DNA of 64,000 nt, from the NCBI GenBank assembly GCA_026168455.1, contig CM047426.1, forward strand, positions 36,910,919 through 36,974,918, in the 5' to 3' direction. Positions 46,371-58,700 of this stretch are shown here, in pieces. The position numbers and the translations under genes were made by a program. This DNA comes from Theocolax elegans. Its lineage: Eukaryota; Arthropoda; Insecta; Hymenoptera; Cerocephalidae. The notes under the pieces are model-generated. The model did no database searches. It had not been told where the DNA came from and worked only from the letters and a program-made list of their open reading frames with translations. Each line of letters opens with the position of its first letter. Position 1 is the stretch's first letter.

Positions 46371-46960
46371 TGTTTGCGTTCAAGTGGAATATTGCGAGGT
46401 GTAGGTGAAGCTGAGCCTCTGAAAAAGAGAATCGCATTGGCGCATCGGTTGGCGAGTTCAACGCTTGCAACAGCACGTCGTCGAGGCGTCCTCGTCTATA
46501 CAGACATTATGCGCGAAGTAGCTATAGAGCGCGACTGCGTCGCGGCCTCGCCTTATTTGGCGGCGAGTCCGTGCCCACTCTAACGGAATTCCCCTACCCC
46601 GAGGTGCAGCTAGAGACGCACGTCAAAACGATTACTTTCCTCCGACGCCTCGTTTTCCCTCCTCGATGCGCCGATTTTCTTGCTCGCGATCGATTCTATA
46701 CCTATATACTTATACTTATGCTCCGTCGTCTCGGCAGCTGTTGCAGCCTATGACACCGCTGATTCATCGACCGATTGGCGATTGCCTTTCGTTGATTCCG
46801 ATTAGCCCCGTTTGTCCTCTCCACCTCATCGGACCGGTGTGTCACTACAAAGACCCTTTCCTCGACCCAAGTCCAAGACTTTCTTCTTCCGATTCTTCCT
46901 ATTCTTCCTTTTCTTCCTTTCAACTTCTTCAATCGGAAACTCTTTATTTCGATTTCGTTT
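46371..46960. promoter_or_regulatory. GC-richer island with a CArG-box sequence
   Basis: GC-richer, non-repetitive stretch. It contains CCTTATTTGG at 46,551-46,560, an exact match to the CC(A/T)6GG serum-response-factor site, embedded in CGCC...GGCG symmetry. A pyrimidine-rich TTCTTCC run follows at about 46,882-46,930. Regulatory role is an inference. Confidence 0.3.
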
Positions 46961-48694
46961 CCCGGATGACTTGACTATTCTTGATCTACTCAAGATTTTA
47001 CTTTCGATTGCATTTTGATTTTGAGGTTACGCGCGTCTCTACAACTCACCGCTCTCTTGGGCTAATTGCGCATTCATCGCTCGACTCGTTAAAATTTGTC
47101 AGCACCATTTTTACACTGGTTTTAGAGATACTGTCACATTCAAACTCTATCATTTTCAATGGTATTTTATTTGCCGTTTAATCGATAACTCAACATTTTG
47201 GATACAAATTAATTATATTCATATATTACGGTTTGTACTTTAGTTTTATCATTTCAGTTTTATCTTGGAGCGATGCACTTTCGACAGCAATCGAAAGGAA
47301 AAAAAGTACGTCAAGTTCTGTTTAAGGAATCAAGATTTCGTGAGAGACTTAAAGAGAGAGTGAGAGAGAGAGATAATTCATGGCGAAAGGTATCTTATCC
47401 CGTCTATTCGGATGACAAAATAACTGTTGTCGTCAGCTGGTAATTAAGGATATTTTATTATGCGGCTCCAGTGAAATGTAAGTTGGAAAAGTCGTAACAC
47501 CTTTTTCTCAACACTTTTGTTTTGGATCGTTTGAACTTGCCTGTTTAATGACCCAAGGTTTACTCAATTCACGAGGCTATTTCTTGCGTAACGAAATGCC
47601 TTATTTAAGATATTTTTAACAAATTAGATTACGTCTAGAATATTGAATATATTAAATATCTAATTGTGACGGACTCGTTAACTAGTTTAATTATTACCCG
47701 AAGCAAAAACTAATGGAAATCCGAGATTCTTCTTGCATCCTTTGCATGCATTATAAATCACGCACGCGCATAAACTTAATCAAGTGAGAAAAATCATATT
47801 CTCCGGTAGAGAATAATTATTTTGTTTTATAATACCTCCGCGTAATTATGTTTGTTATCATAATTAATACGCTATTATAAACCTGCAGATTCAGTTCATT
47901 TTTAATCAATAAATTACACATCTGATGCATCTATAAAGATAATTATTTAAAAATGTATTAGATATTTCGGCATAGACTATTTTACAGGGATTCGTTCCTA
48001 AATAGCTTTCGACACTCAAGTTGAAAATTAAGATACTCTACCCATTTTCGAATATACATATACAGCTACAGTAATCCCAGAAAGTTTAATCAAACAACAC
48101 ATTATTACAAGTCTATTAAAAATGACGTAATTCACTTTACAACCCATATATTAATCTCGAGATATTAAAATGCCGATACAACAATGGGAGTATATCTCGA
48201 AAAGCCTTGAAATTATTACGACATTGGAGGTAATAATCGTTTCACGTAATACGACAAAACAAAACGTACAATTAATAAAAAAATACCCTAATCATTAGTC
48301 TGTCATAAACGCGTAGTTTTAGACTTGACAAAACCTGATGGTCGATTAATTTTGATTTGTAGAAAATCGTTAAAAAGTTTATTAGTATCATCATTTAAGA
48401 GAAAAAAAATTTTAAGTACTTTTATATTTAAATCGACGTGGTACAAAGTTGGAAGCCAGCCTAAAAAATTATTGTATACTGTTGCCACATTCATATTCTC
48501 TTGTATAACGGTCGTTATACGTTATACGGTCGTGCCTACAAACGTAAATTGGGATGTACAGTAATTTAGCATATCCATCAATCGACAAAAAATTATTTTT
48601 CAATCTCACGATACAAATTTCTTTGGTTTTAAGTTATCTCGGCTATAATAGTTAGTGAATTATTTTATTTCATTTACCACGCGATTATATATAT

Positions 48695-48739
<45 letters not shown>

Positions 48740-51700
48740 TATATACGTTTAAATTAACAAATGAACGAATTCAAATATTTGGTATCCAAATGAAATTCCA
48801 GAAGATTCGGTTGATAGTACACATCGGTAAGAATAACATTGTGAAATTGATTAAAGCGATGAACAGATCGCTTAGATCCACCCCCACATTACGAATAAGC
48901 CAAAGTAAAGTTTCTCGAATAGTCTTCGGGAAAGACGCGCGTAATCTCTACCTTGAACTAATAAAACCCACGCGGTCGAGTTGCGACAACTCCTTGAACG
49001 TCGCGCAATTACAAGCGCCCTGGGCGTTTTGCTCGGCAAAGCGAGACGCGCGCGCGCGCAAAACATAATGCGCCCTGACTTCCGGCGTCGCATCCTCGGG
49101 GCCCGTTAAACACGAGATTCGCATCTTACCTTTTTTTGCGGCTACTCACTGGCCACTCGCCTTTTTCTCTCCCCATCTTTTTTTTATTATTCTTTCCTAG
49201 GAGCGTCGGTTTGATTTATCGATATTACGTGATTACTTTTCTCTACCTTTTTCTACGTATATACGTATATCCAGTTTCATTTTCTATTTCCTTTTTTTCT
49301 TTACGAGATACGAACGGAAGATGTCGAAAGATTTATTATTGTTTTTCCAATGCGTTCCCGGGAGTTGACAACTTTTTGGTTTTGCTTTTATATTTTTATC
49401 GTTGGTTCGGTATGTATAACAATATGCGAACAAAACTTATAGTACTCGAATCATTCAAAAGTAACGACCGTAAGTCAATGAGCAGATGGGTTGAATAGTT
49501 TGACGATAAAAATAATATAACCTAGGCTTGAGACGGGGGTACGCATAATTCTTCATTACCTTTTTAATTGCGGAATACTTATCATTGTATTCGGTTTACG
49601 CTGGTGCCTTTTTAATGTTGCACGCCAAAACGAAGCCTGGAATTTTTTAGTATTTTTATTATTGTAGAAACTTTATTTTTATCTATAACGATCGATTTCG
49701 ATTCGTTTCGCCTTGTGCATTGCTGGGCATTACGTAATCTTTAGCTTGTTATTTATAAAATTGTAATTTCTCTGGAAACGTTATTCTTAAAATTTAATTT
49801 CACTAACCATGTGAAATTACACAGTTTGCATTTATATAAACTGGTAAATATTGTTTGTTTAACCTTCGAATCGATCCCGATCCGTCTATTAAATTCAGTG
49901 AAACCAGAATAACAATGGTAATTCCCGTAAGAAACTAAGAGCGAACCTACCGAATGGAGAAAGGAATGACATTGAAGTCATTCAAATATCTACTTGTATT
50001 TAACTCGGCTGGTTACGCAATCGTAAAATAAAAAGTGATTAATCATAAACGTTTTTAATTACTAAACTTTTGCCCCTTCAAGAAATTTAAAAAAAAGAAA
50101 AAGAACATTTCTAAAAGTCCCTAAGGCAAAGAAAAAATGGATGTGCGTGGAAAGGAGCCCAACTAGATGAAACTAGAGCAAACCGATTCGGCAATCGAAA
50201 CTTTTGATCTCATCGTGAAAAAGTTAGCGAGGCATGCGAAATCGGTCGAGCCCTCCGGCGTTTCACTCTCTCCTGAAAAAAAAGTAAACGCCGGAGATGA
50301 GCGAGCCGAAAGTGCTGCAAATATCGAGGTCGACGCACGCGTGGGTCGTCGTTTTACCGGGTCACCGACATTTCGTTTGGAAAGTCCGTGTGCGGGAAAG
50401 CCGCCGGCACTACCGTTGCCGCATCTTTAAAAGGCGACGCGCGCATCAAGCCACCTTTTGAAACGTACTTCTTTATAGCCTACTTTGAATTTCATTGATT
50501 ACCTCTTTAATTTTTCTTCTTCCCGTACACAATATATTTCTACCTTTTTTTTTCTTTCAAGATACAAATGTGCATAGTGTACGTGTTCATTGTTCTCTTA
50601 ATTGATTTAGTAACTGGCAGTATGCTTTTTTCTCTTGTACGTGTTAATTTTATGCTCAGTCGCGGTGTTTATTTTCATTGTTTACGCGGCGCGTAGGAAG
50701 GTAATTAGTTTATTAAGGATTTACCTTCCTTCCAGACATTTTATTTTTCATACGTTCGCTCGGCCATTTACTTTTTCAGTGTTATGAGTGTCACGGTTAT
50801 ATACTCATCATCATTCGCGCGACGTCGGATTAATTTTATAAAACGAATACCCATTCTACATGGTTTCTCCGAGTGTGCAAATTAATCTTTACGTTTAATT
50901 AATTGAACCCGGTGAAACATCTCCTCGTTCAAACGTTTTGAAAAGTAACAGTGAATTCACGACATATATCTTAATGGATTGTACTTTCTTATTTTATTTT
51001 CGTTTGTCTACACATTACAGTAAAAAGTGAAATGAAGATTCAATATGCGTAACCTTTCGCCGAGTCGCACGAATTTTCAATAAATATTCAGTGCACGACA
51101 ATATTCAATTTATACATGATTCTCACATGAAAATGTAATTTTCTTGACAGCTCGATTCTAAAACAAGCTAGCAACCACCGACCTAATTTTTCAACCTCGA
51201 AGAATTTTAATTTGTATTACTTTGCTTGTACAAAACGAGTCTTTAATTTTTCATCAATGTTTCAAACTTCTCAAACCGTCGAAATTCAAAGACAAATTTT
51301 ATTATTTTAAACTCGTCATTCTCCTTATAAACTTTCTCGTAAATGTTTTATTCATTGCATTGAAATGCAGATCATTTGTCTACGTGTGTTACATCCTATT
51401 GATTTTACATTGACAAATTTCTCCATCTCCATTACCATACATTCGAGAAATATTTCACATTTTATTTATTTTATTACATCCCGATGATAATCATATAGAA
51501 TAACGCTCATCCGGTATCCAAAGCCTTGCTACAAAACAATCTCCTTTGTAATTTTACGGGAAAAATTATACCTACGTATAAACATTAAATCGATTAATCA
51601 GCAATAGCCAAGCGTTCTAATTCATGAAGATTATTTCATATTGTGCATGTGTATATGTACAATCGATACACGTACATGGACTCAAAGTAGTGGAAAGCAT

Positions 51701-52000
51701 AACACCGACAGGACAATGCGGCAATTACACCCCCCGGAAAAATGTTAGAAGAGAATCCGAATGATTTCCAACCTCGGTGTGTGAGCATATAGTGAGATCG
51801 TGGAAGGGGAGCGGGAGGGGAGGGGGGAGGAGTACAAAAAATCAATGCACAGGATATTCAAATGCCATTGCGGTATCCGTAGCGGACAAAGTACGCACGT
51901 CGAGAAAAACAATATTCACCCCACCGATAAATCCGCAGAAAGAGATCGGTATATACATACTTGCAACTCCTGGGGAATGCAGATAATGGTGATGCGCTTC

Positions 52001-52044
<44 letters not shown>

Positions 52045-53201
52045 ACACGAAGAAACGCCAAGAGGTGCACTCTTTCTTTTTCTCTCTTCGGAAAATGCAC
52101 AAAGATCGATCCTCTTCTTTTTTAATTCTATTTAGGTAGAAAAAACGAGGGGCAAGGGAGCGGAAAGGGAAAAACGTCTGTAAGAATCTTGGGGAATCGT
52201 TGTGAAATTTATGGGTTTGTAAGAATGACGATTGAATTAAATTATTTCGTATAAAAGAGTGTATGTATATGCGATTTGTTGTTAAAGCGTTTGTGATCTT
52301 GTATACCACGTACTTGGGATGGAAGGTATATTACTACTTGTGCCTAAGTATTTTTCTTTGATTTTTTTCTTTAGGGTGAGTTCCTCGCAATTTTGTACAA
52401 CCGCTATTTGTACAAGCACAGATATTGCGCTTAATTTATTGCGTCTACCACTTACCTTTACGTAAAACTCGTAGAATTCGATATAGGCAAATGTTGCATT
52501 TCATTTTCTCGAGGAAAGATTCTACCTTTTTCATCCCTATCTCCCCTATCTCCCCATATCTCACCAGAATGGAAAAATTATTTCAAAATTAATTGTAACA
52601 AAGATGAAAATAAATGGTCTATTAAGAGAGATTAGGATAACAACGTATCGTTAATGGTTTGCAACTCGAGTGTGCCACTGTATCCTCATTCATCAGCTTG
52701 CAATTTGATTATTATTTTATCGTTTTAATTTGTATAAAGTGTAACTTAAAATTTTCATTACGCTTAATTTAGTGGGCAAAAGTTAGTTATGGTCACGGGT
52801 TTACTCTTCGCGAAGCAAAATTTTTAGTGCGTGGATAACTTAACTGTCCCAAGCAAAGTACTTTTCCAACTCGCTTATAATTTCTCCGCAATTTTCTACA
52901 CGAGTTTCTCGGAAATACGATAAAATTGCAAGTGCTTCTGTGGCATTTCTTTTTCAAATGTATGTAACAACCTACCACTCTTAATACATATAAATTAGAT
53001 TTTTTTAATGTAAAAATTGGTAGTTATATCAGACAATTTAAGCGAACTAAGACTTTATAAACTTCCTTTCAGCCTTAGAGAAACAACTTTATCTTGCGTT
53101 TGTGTTGAATGTTTAACCATTTTCATCTACCTTTGAATTTCGTTATTGAAAATACACAAGAAAACTTGGTGTAGCGATATAGTAATAATCCGTCGCGTTA
53201 T
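46961..53201. other. no gene recognised; microsatellites and one strong hairpin
   Basis: AT-rich with GC patches at about 49,040-49,110 and 50,240-50,450. (GA)n at 48,700-48,735 and 52,002-52,044. No family-like open frame or RNA gene. Confidence 0.6.
50253..50296. repeat. perfect 11-bp inverted repeat (hairpin)
   Basis: CTCCGGCGTTT at 50,253-50,263 and AAACGCCGGAG at 50,286-50,296, separated by 22 bases, in a GC-rich patch. No T-run follows, and this is a eukaryote, so a terminator is not implied. Confidence 0.85.
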
Positions 53202-53706
53202 TTTAACATAATTATTAAAGCTCTAGACACGTAAGTAAATCTCACACATGTGTTTCCGTAATACGTAGAGTTTGATTAGGTTTATTTGCTTCTGAGGAAT
53301 CATACAATTATAAAATGTTAAAGGAAGTAGTAGTAACACCACAAATTGGAATAATTTTAGAGTTAGGTAGAGTAAAAATGATTAAACAATGTGCAAGAGA
53401 GACAATAGTTTAAAAATCTGAAATTCCCATCTAAATCCATTAAGAGAGTGAGAGAGAGAGAGAGAGAGAGGTTTAACATAATTATTAAAGCTCTAGACAC
53501 GTAAGTAAATCTCACACATGTGTTTCCGTAATACGTAGAGTTTGATTAGGTTTATTTGCTTCTGAAATATTACACCACCAAATTGGAATAATTTAGAGTT
53601 AGGTAGAGTAAAATGATTAAACAATGTGCAAGAGAGACAATAGTTTAAAATCTGAAATTCCCATCTAAATCCATTAAGAGAGTGAGAGAGAGAGAGAGAG
53701 AGAGAG
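53202..53706. repeat. tandem duplication, two units of about 270 and 235 bases
   Basis: Unit 1 (53,202-53,471) and unit 2 (53,472-53,706) both start TTTAACATAATTATTAAAG and both end in GAGTGAGAGAG repeats. They are nearly identical, except for a block of about 35 bases missing from unit 2 around 53,564 and homopolymer runs one base shorter in unit 2 (for example TTTT to TTT, AAAAA to AAAA). Confidence 0.93.
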
Positions 53707-54743
53707 ACGCGAAGCAGTAAATGTATATTAAGGAAAGCTCGATTCCAATTGACACTGGGATCTGTCGGTACTGGTGTATACTCTATCGGTATATCCTTTA
53801 TCTCTCTCTCAATGTAACCAGGCATTTCTCTCTCGCTTGGTGCTCGGCCACGACCTCCTTGAGAACGGTCCTTGACTCGGCCGAGGCTTATCGCGCGCGC
53901 TCGCGCTATATACGCCAGAGGAAGAACAAGAGCGCCGATGGGGAAGGTATCTCTGTGTGTGTGTGTTTACATATACATACATATATATATATGTGTAGAC
54001 AGAGAAAGATAGGGTGGGGAGAGAGAGCGACGGGGGGGGGGGAGAGATGGTACGGGGAAAGAAAAAAATTGGCAAGCCGCGCGAGCAAGATGAGAAATTG
54101 GAGTAGTCGAAGTGGAAAAGAGGAGGGAAAACTGGAAGGGCTGCCCAGCAGAGTAGGGGAAGAAGATAGGTAATGGCGCCTAAAGGCAACCTCGGCTATA
54201 TATATACACCGACTGGAGCTTGGGTAGATTCTTCGAGAGCGCCGAGGACGCGCGTCGAGGGAATTTCTGCTTTCTGCTATCTGTTTTCTGTGTCTATGAT
54301 GCCTACCCCGTAACCATTTTCTTTTTTCCTAAGTACGATAACCGTATACTGTATACTTCAATGCGGGAGCACCAAGGGCAAGGGAACTTACGTTCCTTGT
54401 AATTGCACTTTGCACTCGCTTCCCCATTTTTCATCTCCCTTTTTTATCCTCTCTTCCTCTTCGGCTACTGGGATTTATCTTTGCGGCTTGTATAACTTTT
54501 TTCGCGAACCTATATTATACGGAAGTATACCCTATTTTTTCCCTTGCTTCTTTACTTTTTAACCCTTCATTACTTCTGATTTATTAAATACAATTAAATG
54601 AAACTCGCTTAACACGCTCGAATATCAATTTTTATCATCTTCCTGAGGTATTCCAGAATCCTTTTTTCATTCTAAAGAAATGTAACAACGCCTAGATACT
54701 GTATCATTTACGAATTTTCTTTCCAAATGAATGGGGTGGCGTG

Positions 54744-54758
54744 CCCCCCCCCCCCCCC
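54744..54758. repeat. C15 homopolymer
   Basis: Fifteen consecutive C. Long C/G runs are rare in this AT-rich sequence and are error-prone in sequencing. Confidence 0.9.
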
Positions 54759-55626
54759 AATGAATGTGTATCCCGACTTGTTTTTAACAAACATCGATTG
54801 AAGAAGCCTCTTTGTACGCAAACAAACGTTTAATTGATGCATAAACTGCATTTATAGATATATATTAATTGCAGTAAAAATGATGAAATGAATTACCGAT
54901 GTGTAAATATATCGATGAAACGTTGAAGAGGCAGAAAGAAAATATTAACGCGGCAAGAACTTTCGAGAAATAAATGTTTGTCGTTGCGCTGCAATCGTAC
55001 ACCTCGGGGTGATCGTAAGTATGTACAATAAAAAGAAAGTGCATAAAATAAAGGTGCGCGAAAAAATACCGCGATACGTACGGTTCACCGGTTCCCGATG
55101 TGTGCACGCACGAGTGTACGAGCCGACAATTTTGCTAACTCGGACGATCCATTTACGAATCTTCCGTATATACACGCAATTACGCGTGATCGTAAAGGAA
55201 TATATATATATATATATATATGTATGTATATATATGTATATAAGAGGTGTATACTCGTATAGGCAGGCTGAACGAGTAAGTGAAAAGGCACTGAGTAACC
55301 TGGGTTTCTCGCGACAGAGAAATTTGGCGCGTGTAAACACCCGGCTGCTGACTCTCTCGCGTTATATGGATAAAAGGAGAGCGATGGAAAGAGAAACTCC
55401 GAGGTTCGCTCTCGAACGGAGGGAAGGAGAAGAAATCCGCAGCGCGCAAAGGCGCCGTGAGGATGCCTATAATCGGCAATGCGGACGACCGCGCCTCCAC
55501 TTTCCCGATGTGTAAACACACATGACTCTGTGTATGCGCGTGTTGGTGAGCGTGTCCCTCTTTTCCTTGCGGTGACGCGGGAGATTATGCAAAAATCTCC
55601 TATGTGTGGGGTGGGAGCGCGCGCAC

Positions 55627-55628
<2 letters not shown>

Positions 55629-55665
<37 letters not shown>
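55629..55665. repeat. (GA)n microsatellite
   Basis: About 18 GA units. Confidence 0.95.
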
Positions 55666-55669
<4 letters not shown>

Positions 55670-55700
55670 CGAGGAAATCGTTCCGGATGGCTCTTTTCGT

Positions 55701-58700
55701 GGCTGTCATTATTATTACATATTGGAATATAGAGGTATATGTGTTGGGATGATTCTGACCTTAAAACCGGGATACGTTGCCTTGCGCAATCTTGAACTGG
55801 TTTATCTTAAGGTAATGGTGTATGGAAACTGCGAAAGTGAAGCTTCACGCGAGTCTTATAGATTTCTACTAACTTCTTAATCTCGTAGGGTAATTAAATT
55901 AAAAATAATTTGATTAACAATACACAGTAGTAGTTAAATAATTTACGTTGGATTCGATTTGGTTATCAGTAATACGTGTATTACACATTTATCAAATACA
56001 TAAGGAAAACTGACTCTTTGTCGCAACGATACATTTTATTCAAATGATTCCTTAGATGTAATTAAACGTTAATTGCACATGGAATCCGAGGCATTTAACG
56101 TACAAAAACCAATGTTCAACAGTCTTAATGAACTGGTTCGTCTTTTATACTAGAGGGTTTGTTAATAAAATGTTTCACGAAAGCTACTAAAAATAGTTAA
56201 ACACACACTTTACAACGCAGTTAGCAGTGTACCCAAGAATTTTTTTATGATAATTTTGATTGCACGTTACCATGAAACGACACTCGAAACTCAAATACAC
56301 GCATTAATTTTTATGTGATTCTCACTATATAGTTGAAACGCAACTAAAATCACTTTTTCTACCGTAAATGTCTTTATTTACACTTAAATTTTCAGACCGC
56401 CTATGTATATGTTTGAAAACCTCTTTTCCTATTTAGTAATGTAGTTTCCACTTGGAAAGAAAATCGCCGCGAATCATCTTTTAAACTACAATAATATTTA
56501 TTATACACATAATTGTTTATTCAATGATAGACGGACAATTATGTACTGATTGGAAAATGAAATTTCACTCGAAGCGAAAGTTGATGTTTAACTTCAATCG
56601 GGTTAAACAAATTTTTATTACACTCATGTATTAGTTATACGTTCTATTTAACGTATAAATATTAATCGTTGTGTAAAAAGTTATTCAAATTCCATACGAA
56701 AATAATAAAATTCTTAGTGAAAAACTGCGTGTACACCATAGTTTGTTGATTTCACCGGCCATACTTTTGTTAAACCCAATTGAGTTGCAGTTAAGTGGGT
56801 TATACAATAATTGACTTATATGTACCAACGGGTATTTATTTAATATCGGCTCTGAATCTCGATAACATTGACTCTGCATCTAATAATTTAAATATTTTAT
56901 ATTATTAATTTTTCAATTTTAAATAGTGTCCAATATAGGTATATTGGTGCTTGTTATTAACTGTATATAAATTTAATGTTAGCCATGCGTTCTGTACCTA
57001 AGGAATGTTGCGTGTTTTTTTATTTGAAAAACACCATAAGTATGCAAAAAAATGCATCTCTATCGATAGCAAGAAAGTAAGGGAGAGCTAAACTCTTAAT
57101 ACAAAATGGATCTAATGCTTAAAAGAGTGAAAAAAAGGCACCGTAAAACTCGTAAATACATCATAAAATTTATGTAATTCCAAAAAAATACGACGAAACA
57201 TCTAAGAATAAACTGAAGAAATTATGCGAGCACTCAGTTATAAAAATGTCTTTACGGCTTCGTGCAACCGATCTTCTACCGATAGGAAAACGCGTTCGAG
57301 CTCAACGAACAAATAGTCAAGGGACGAATCGGAAAGTATCCTCCTGTTTCCCCCTACTTTGATTCGCATATCTACCTAGAACTTTTCCACAGGGATGTGA
57401 GTCAAATTCTTTTCGTGAGTATAATATGTGTGTGTGTGTGTATAATTATGAAACAGGAGAGGTTCGTATAAGGAGATGTTTACGGTTTAATGGAAAAGTT
57501 GGTAAGGACATTTTTCATTAATGCGTGTGTGTAGCAGGAAACGTCGCGGGCTTTTAATAAACTGTAATTCGTATGCACTCGAGGTTTATCCTTAGGATCT
57601 TGGATGGGTTACAAAATATTTCTAATTGAACCTCTAGAAGATTGCTGGATGAATCTTTGGTATTCCAATTATTTTTATACACTTTCTTGAATCTATCGTC
57701 GTTGCAAACGTTAACTTGGCAAACTTACTCGAATATTACATATATGTTGTTTGTGTACCAATAGTATTTATTAGGAAACGATTTAAAAATATTTGCGGAA
57801 CAAGTTTACAAACTACTAATAAATTATTTTTGTCACTCAAATTCCCGATGAGCTAAAAATAGTTAAAGAAACGGATATTTATTTAACATGTCAACGAAAC
57901 GTATAACAACGTTTTTCTATTTATGTACGTCGGTTGCCGTACCGGTGAGTCTTACTCGCAATCAGTCTTTTTGTTAATTTGATGGTAACAACAATATTTA
58001 AGCCCTTCGCGTATAAACAACTTTTAAATACAAATAATTTATATGGAGAAAGAAAAGTAGCCCATATCGTTAACCTGAAACATATGCCCTAAATGAACAG
58101 AAGCCTAAACCAATCCAAAAGGAGCAATAATACCGATACCTAAAACCAGAACTAAACCAAAAGAGTAGACTCGTAATCGAGAACTATATGGTAACAAAAA
58201 CTCAGCAATTTCGCGCTTACGAATTTTTTCACTTTCAAGCGCTGTTGCGTAAGCGTATAACTTAAACGAGTCAAAATGATACGTATATGTACGCACGCGC
58301 ACACACATTCACACACATATTATCAGCATTTCCCACAGTCATGTCGATATTTATTTAAACAAATGTGTGAGTGAGTATGCGGTACGTATGGATAAAGAGA
58401 GAGAATCGCGTATACGAGATGTCAGGGTGCAGATAACGATAGTTTCAAAAGGCCGGTCCGCGATGACGAGAACCGCATTGACCTCAAAGCTCATCGTTAC
58501 GCTCCGGATCGTCGAGAATTCATCCTTTACCGAAGGACACTCAAGAGATAAACTGCGCTCCGTTCGCGGATGTTTCTATATATATATAGAAAGGCCGCCC
58601 TTTTACGCTTCGAGATGAAAGCAGAGTTTGTAATGATTTTACGCGATTCGCTTTGAGCGAATTGGCACGATATTATGTAAAATCCATTTGCGTAAGTGTG

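Larger units (their letters stand above)
53707..55700. other. GC-richer, simple-repeat-rich stretch; no gene supported
   Basis: Contains TATA/TACA runs (53,965-53,995, 55,200-55,244), a G11 tract (54,032-54,042), a C15 tract (54,744-54,758) and (GA)n at 55,629-55,665. Open frames of 126-168 codons on both strands are driven by low composition and repeats and overlap each other on opposite strands, so none is called. Confidence 0.55.

Noticed and set aside
51842..52309. 155-codon minus-strand open frame
   Set aside because: Low complexity from a GA microsatellite (a Ser-Leu run) and no homologous features.
53721..55515. Overlapping open frames of 113-168 codons on both strands
   Set aside because: Generated by purine-rich and TA repeats; mutually overlapping on opposite strands with no domain signature.
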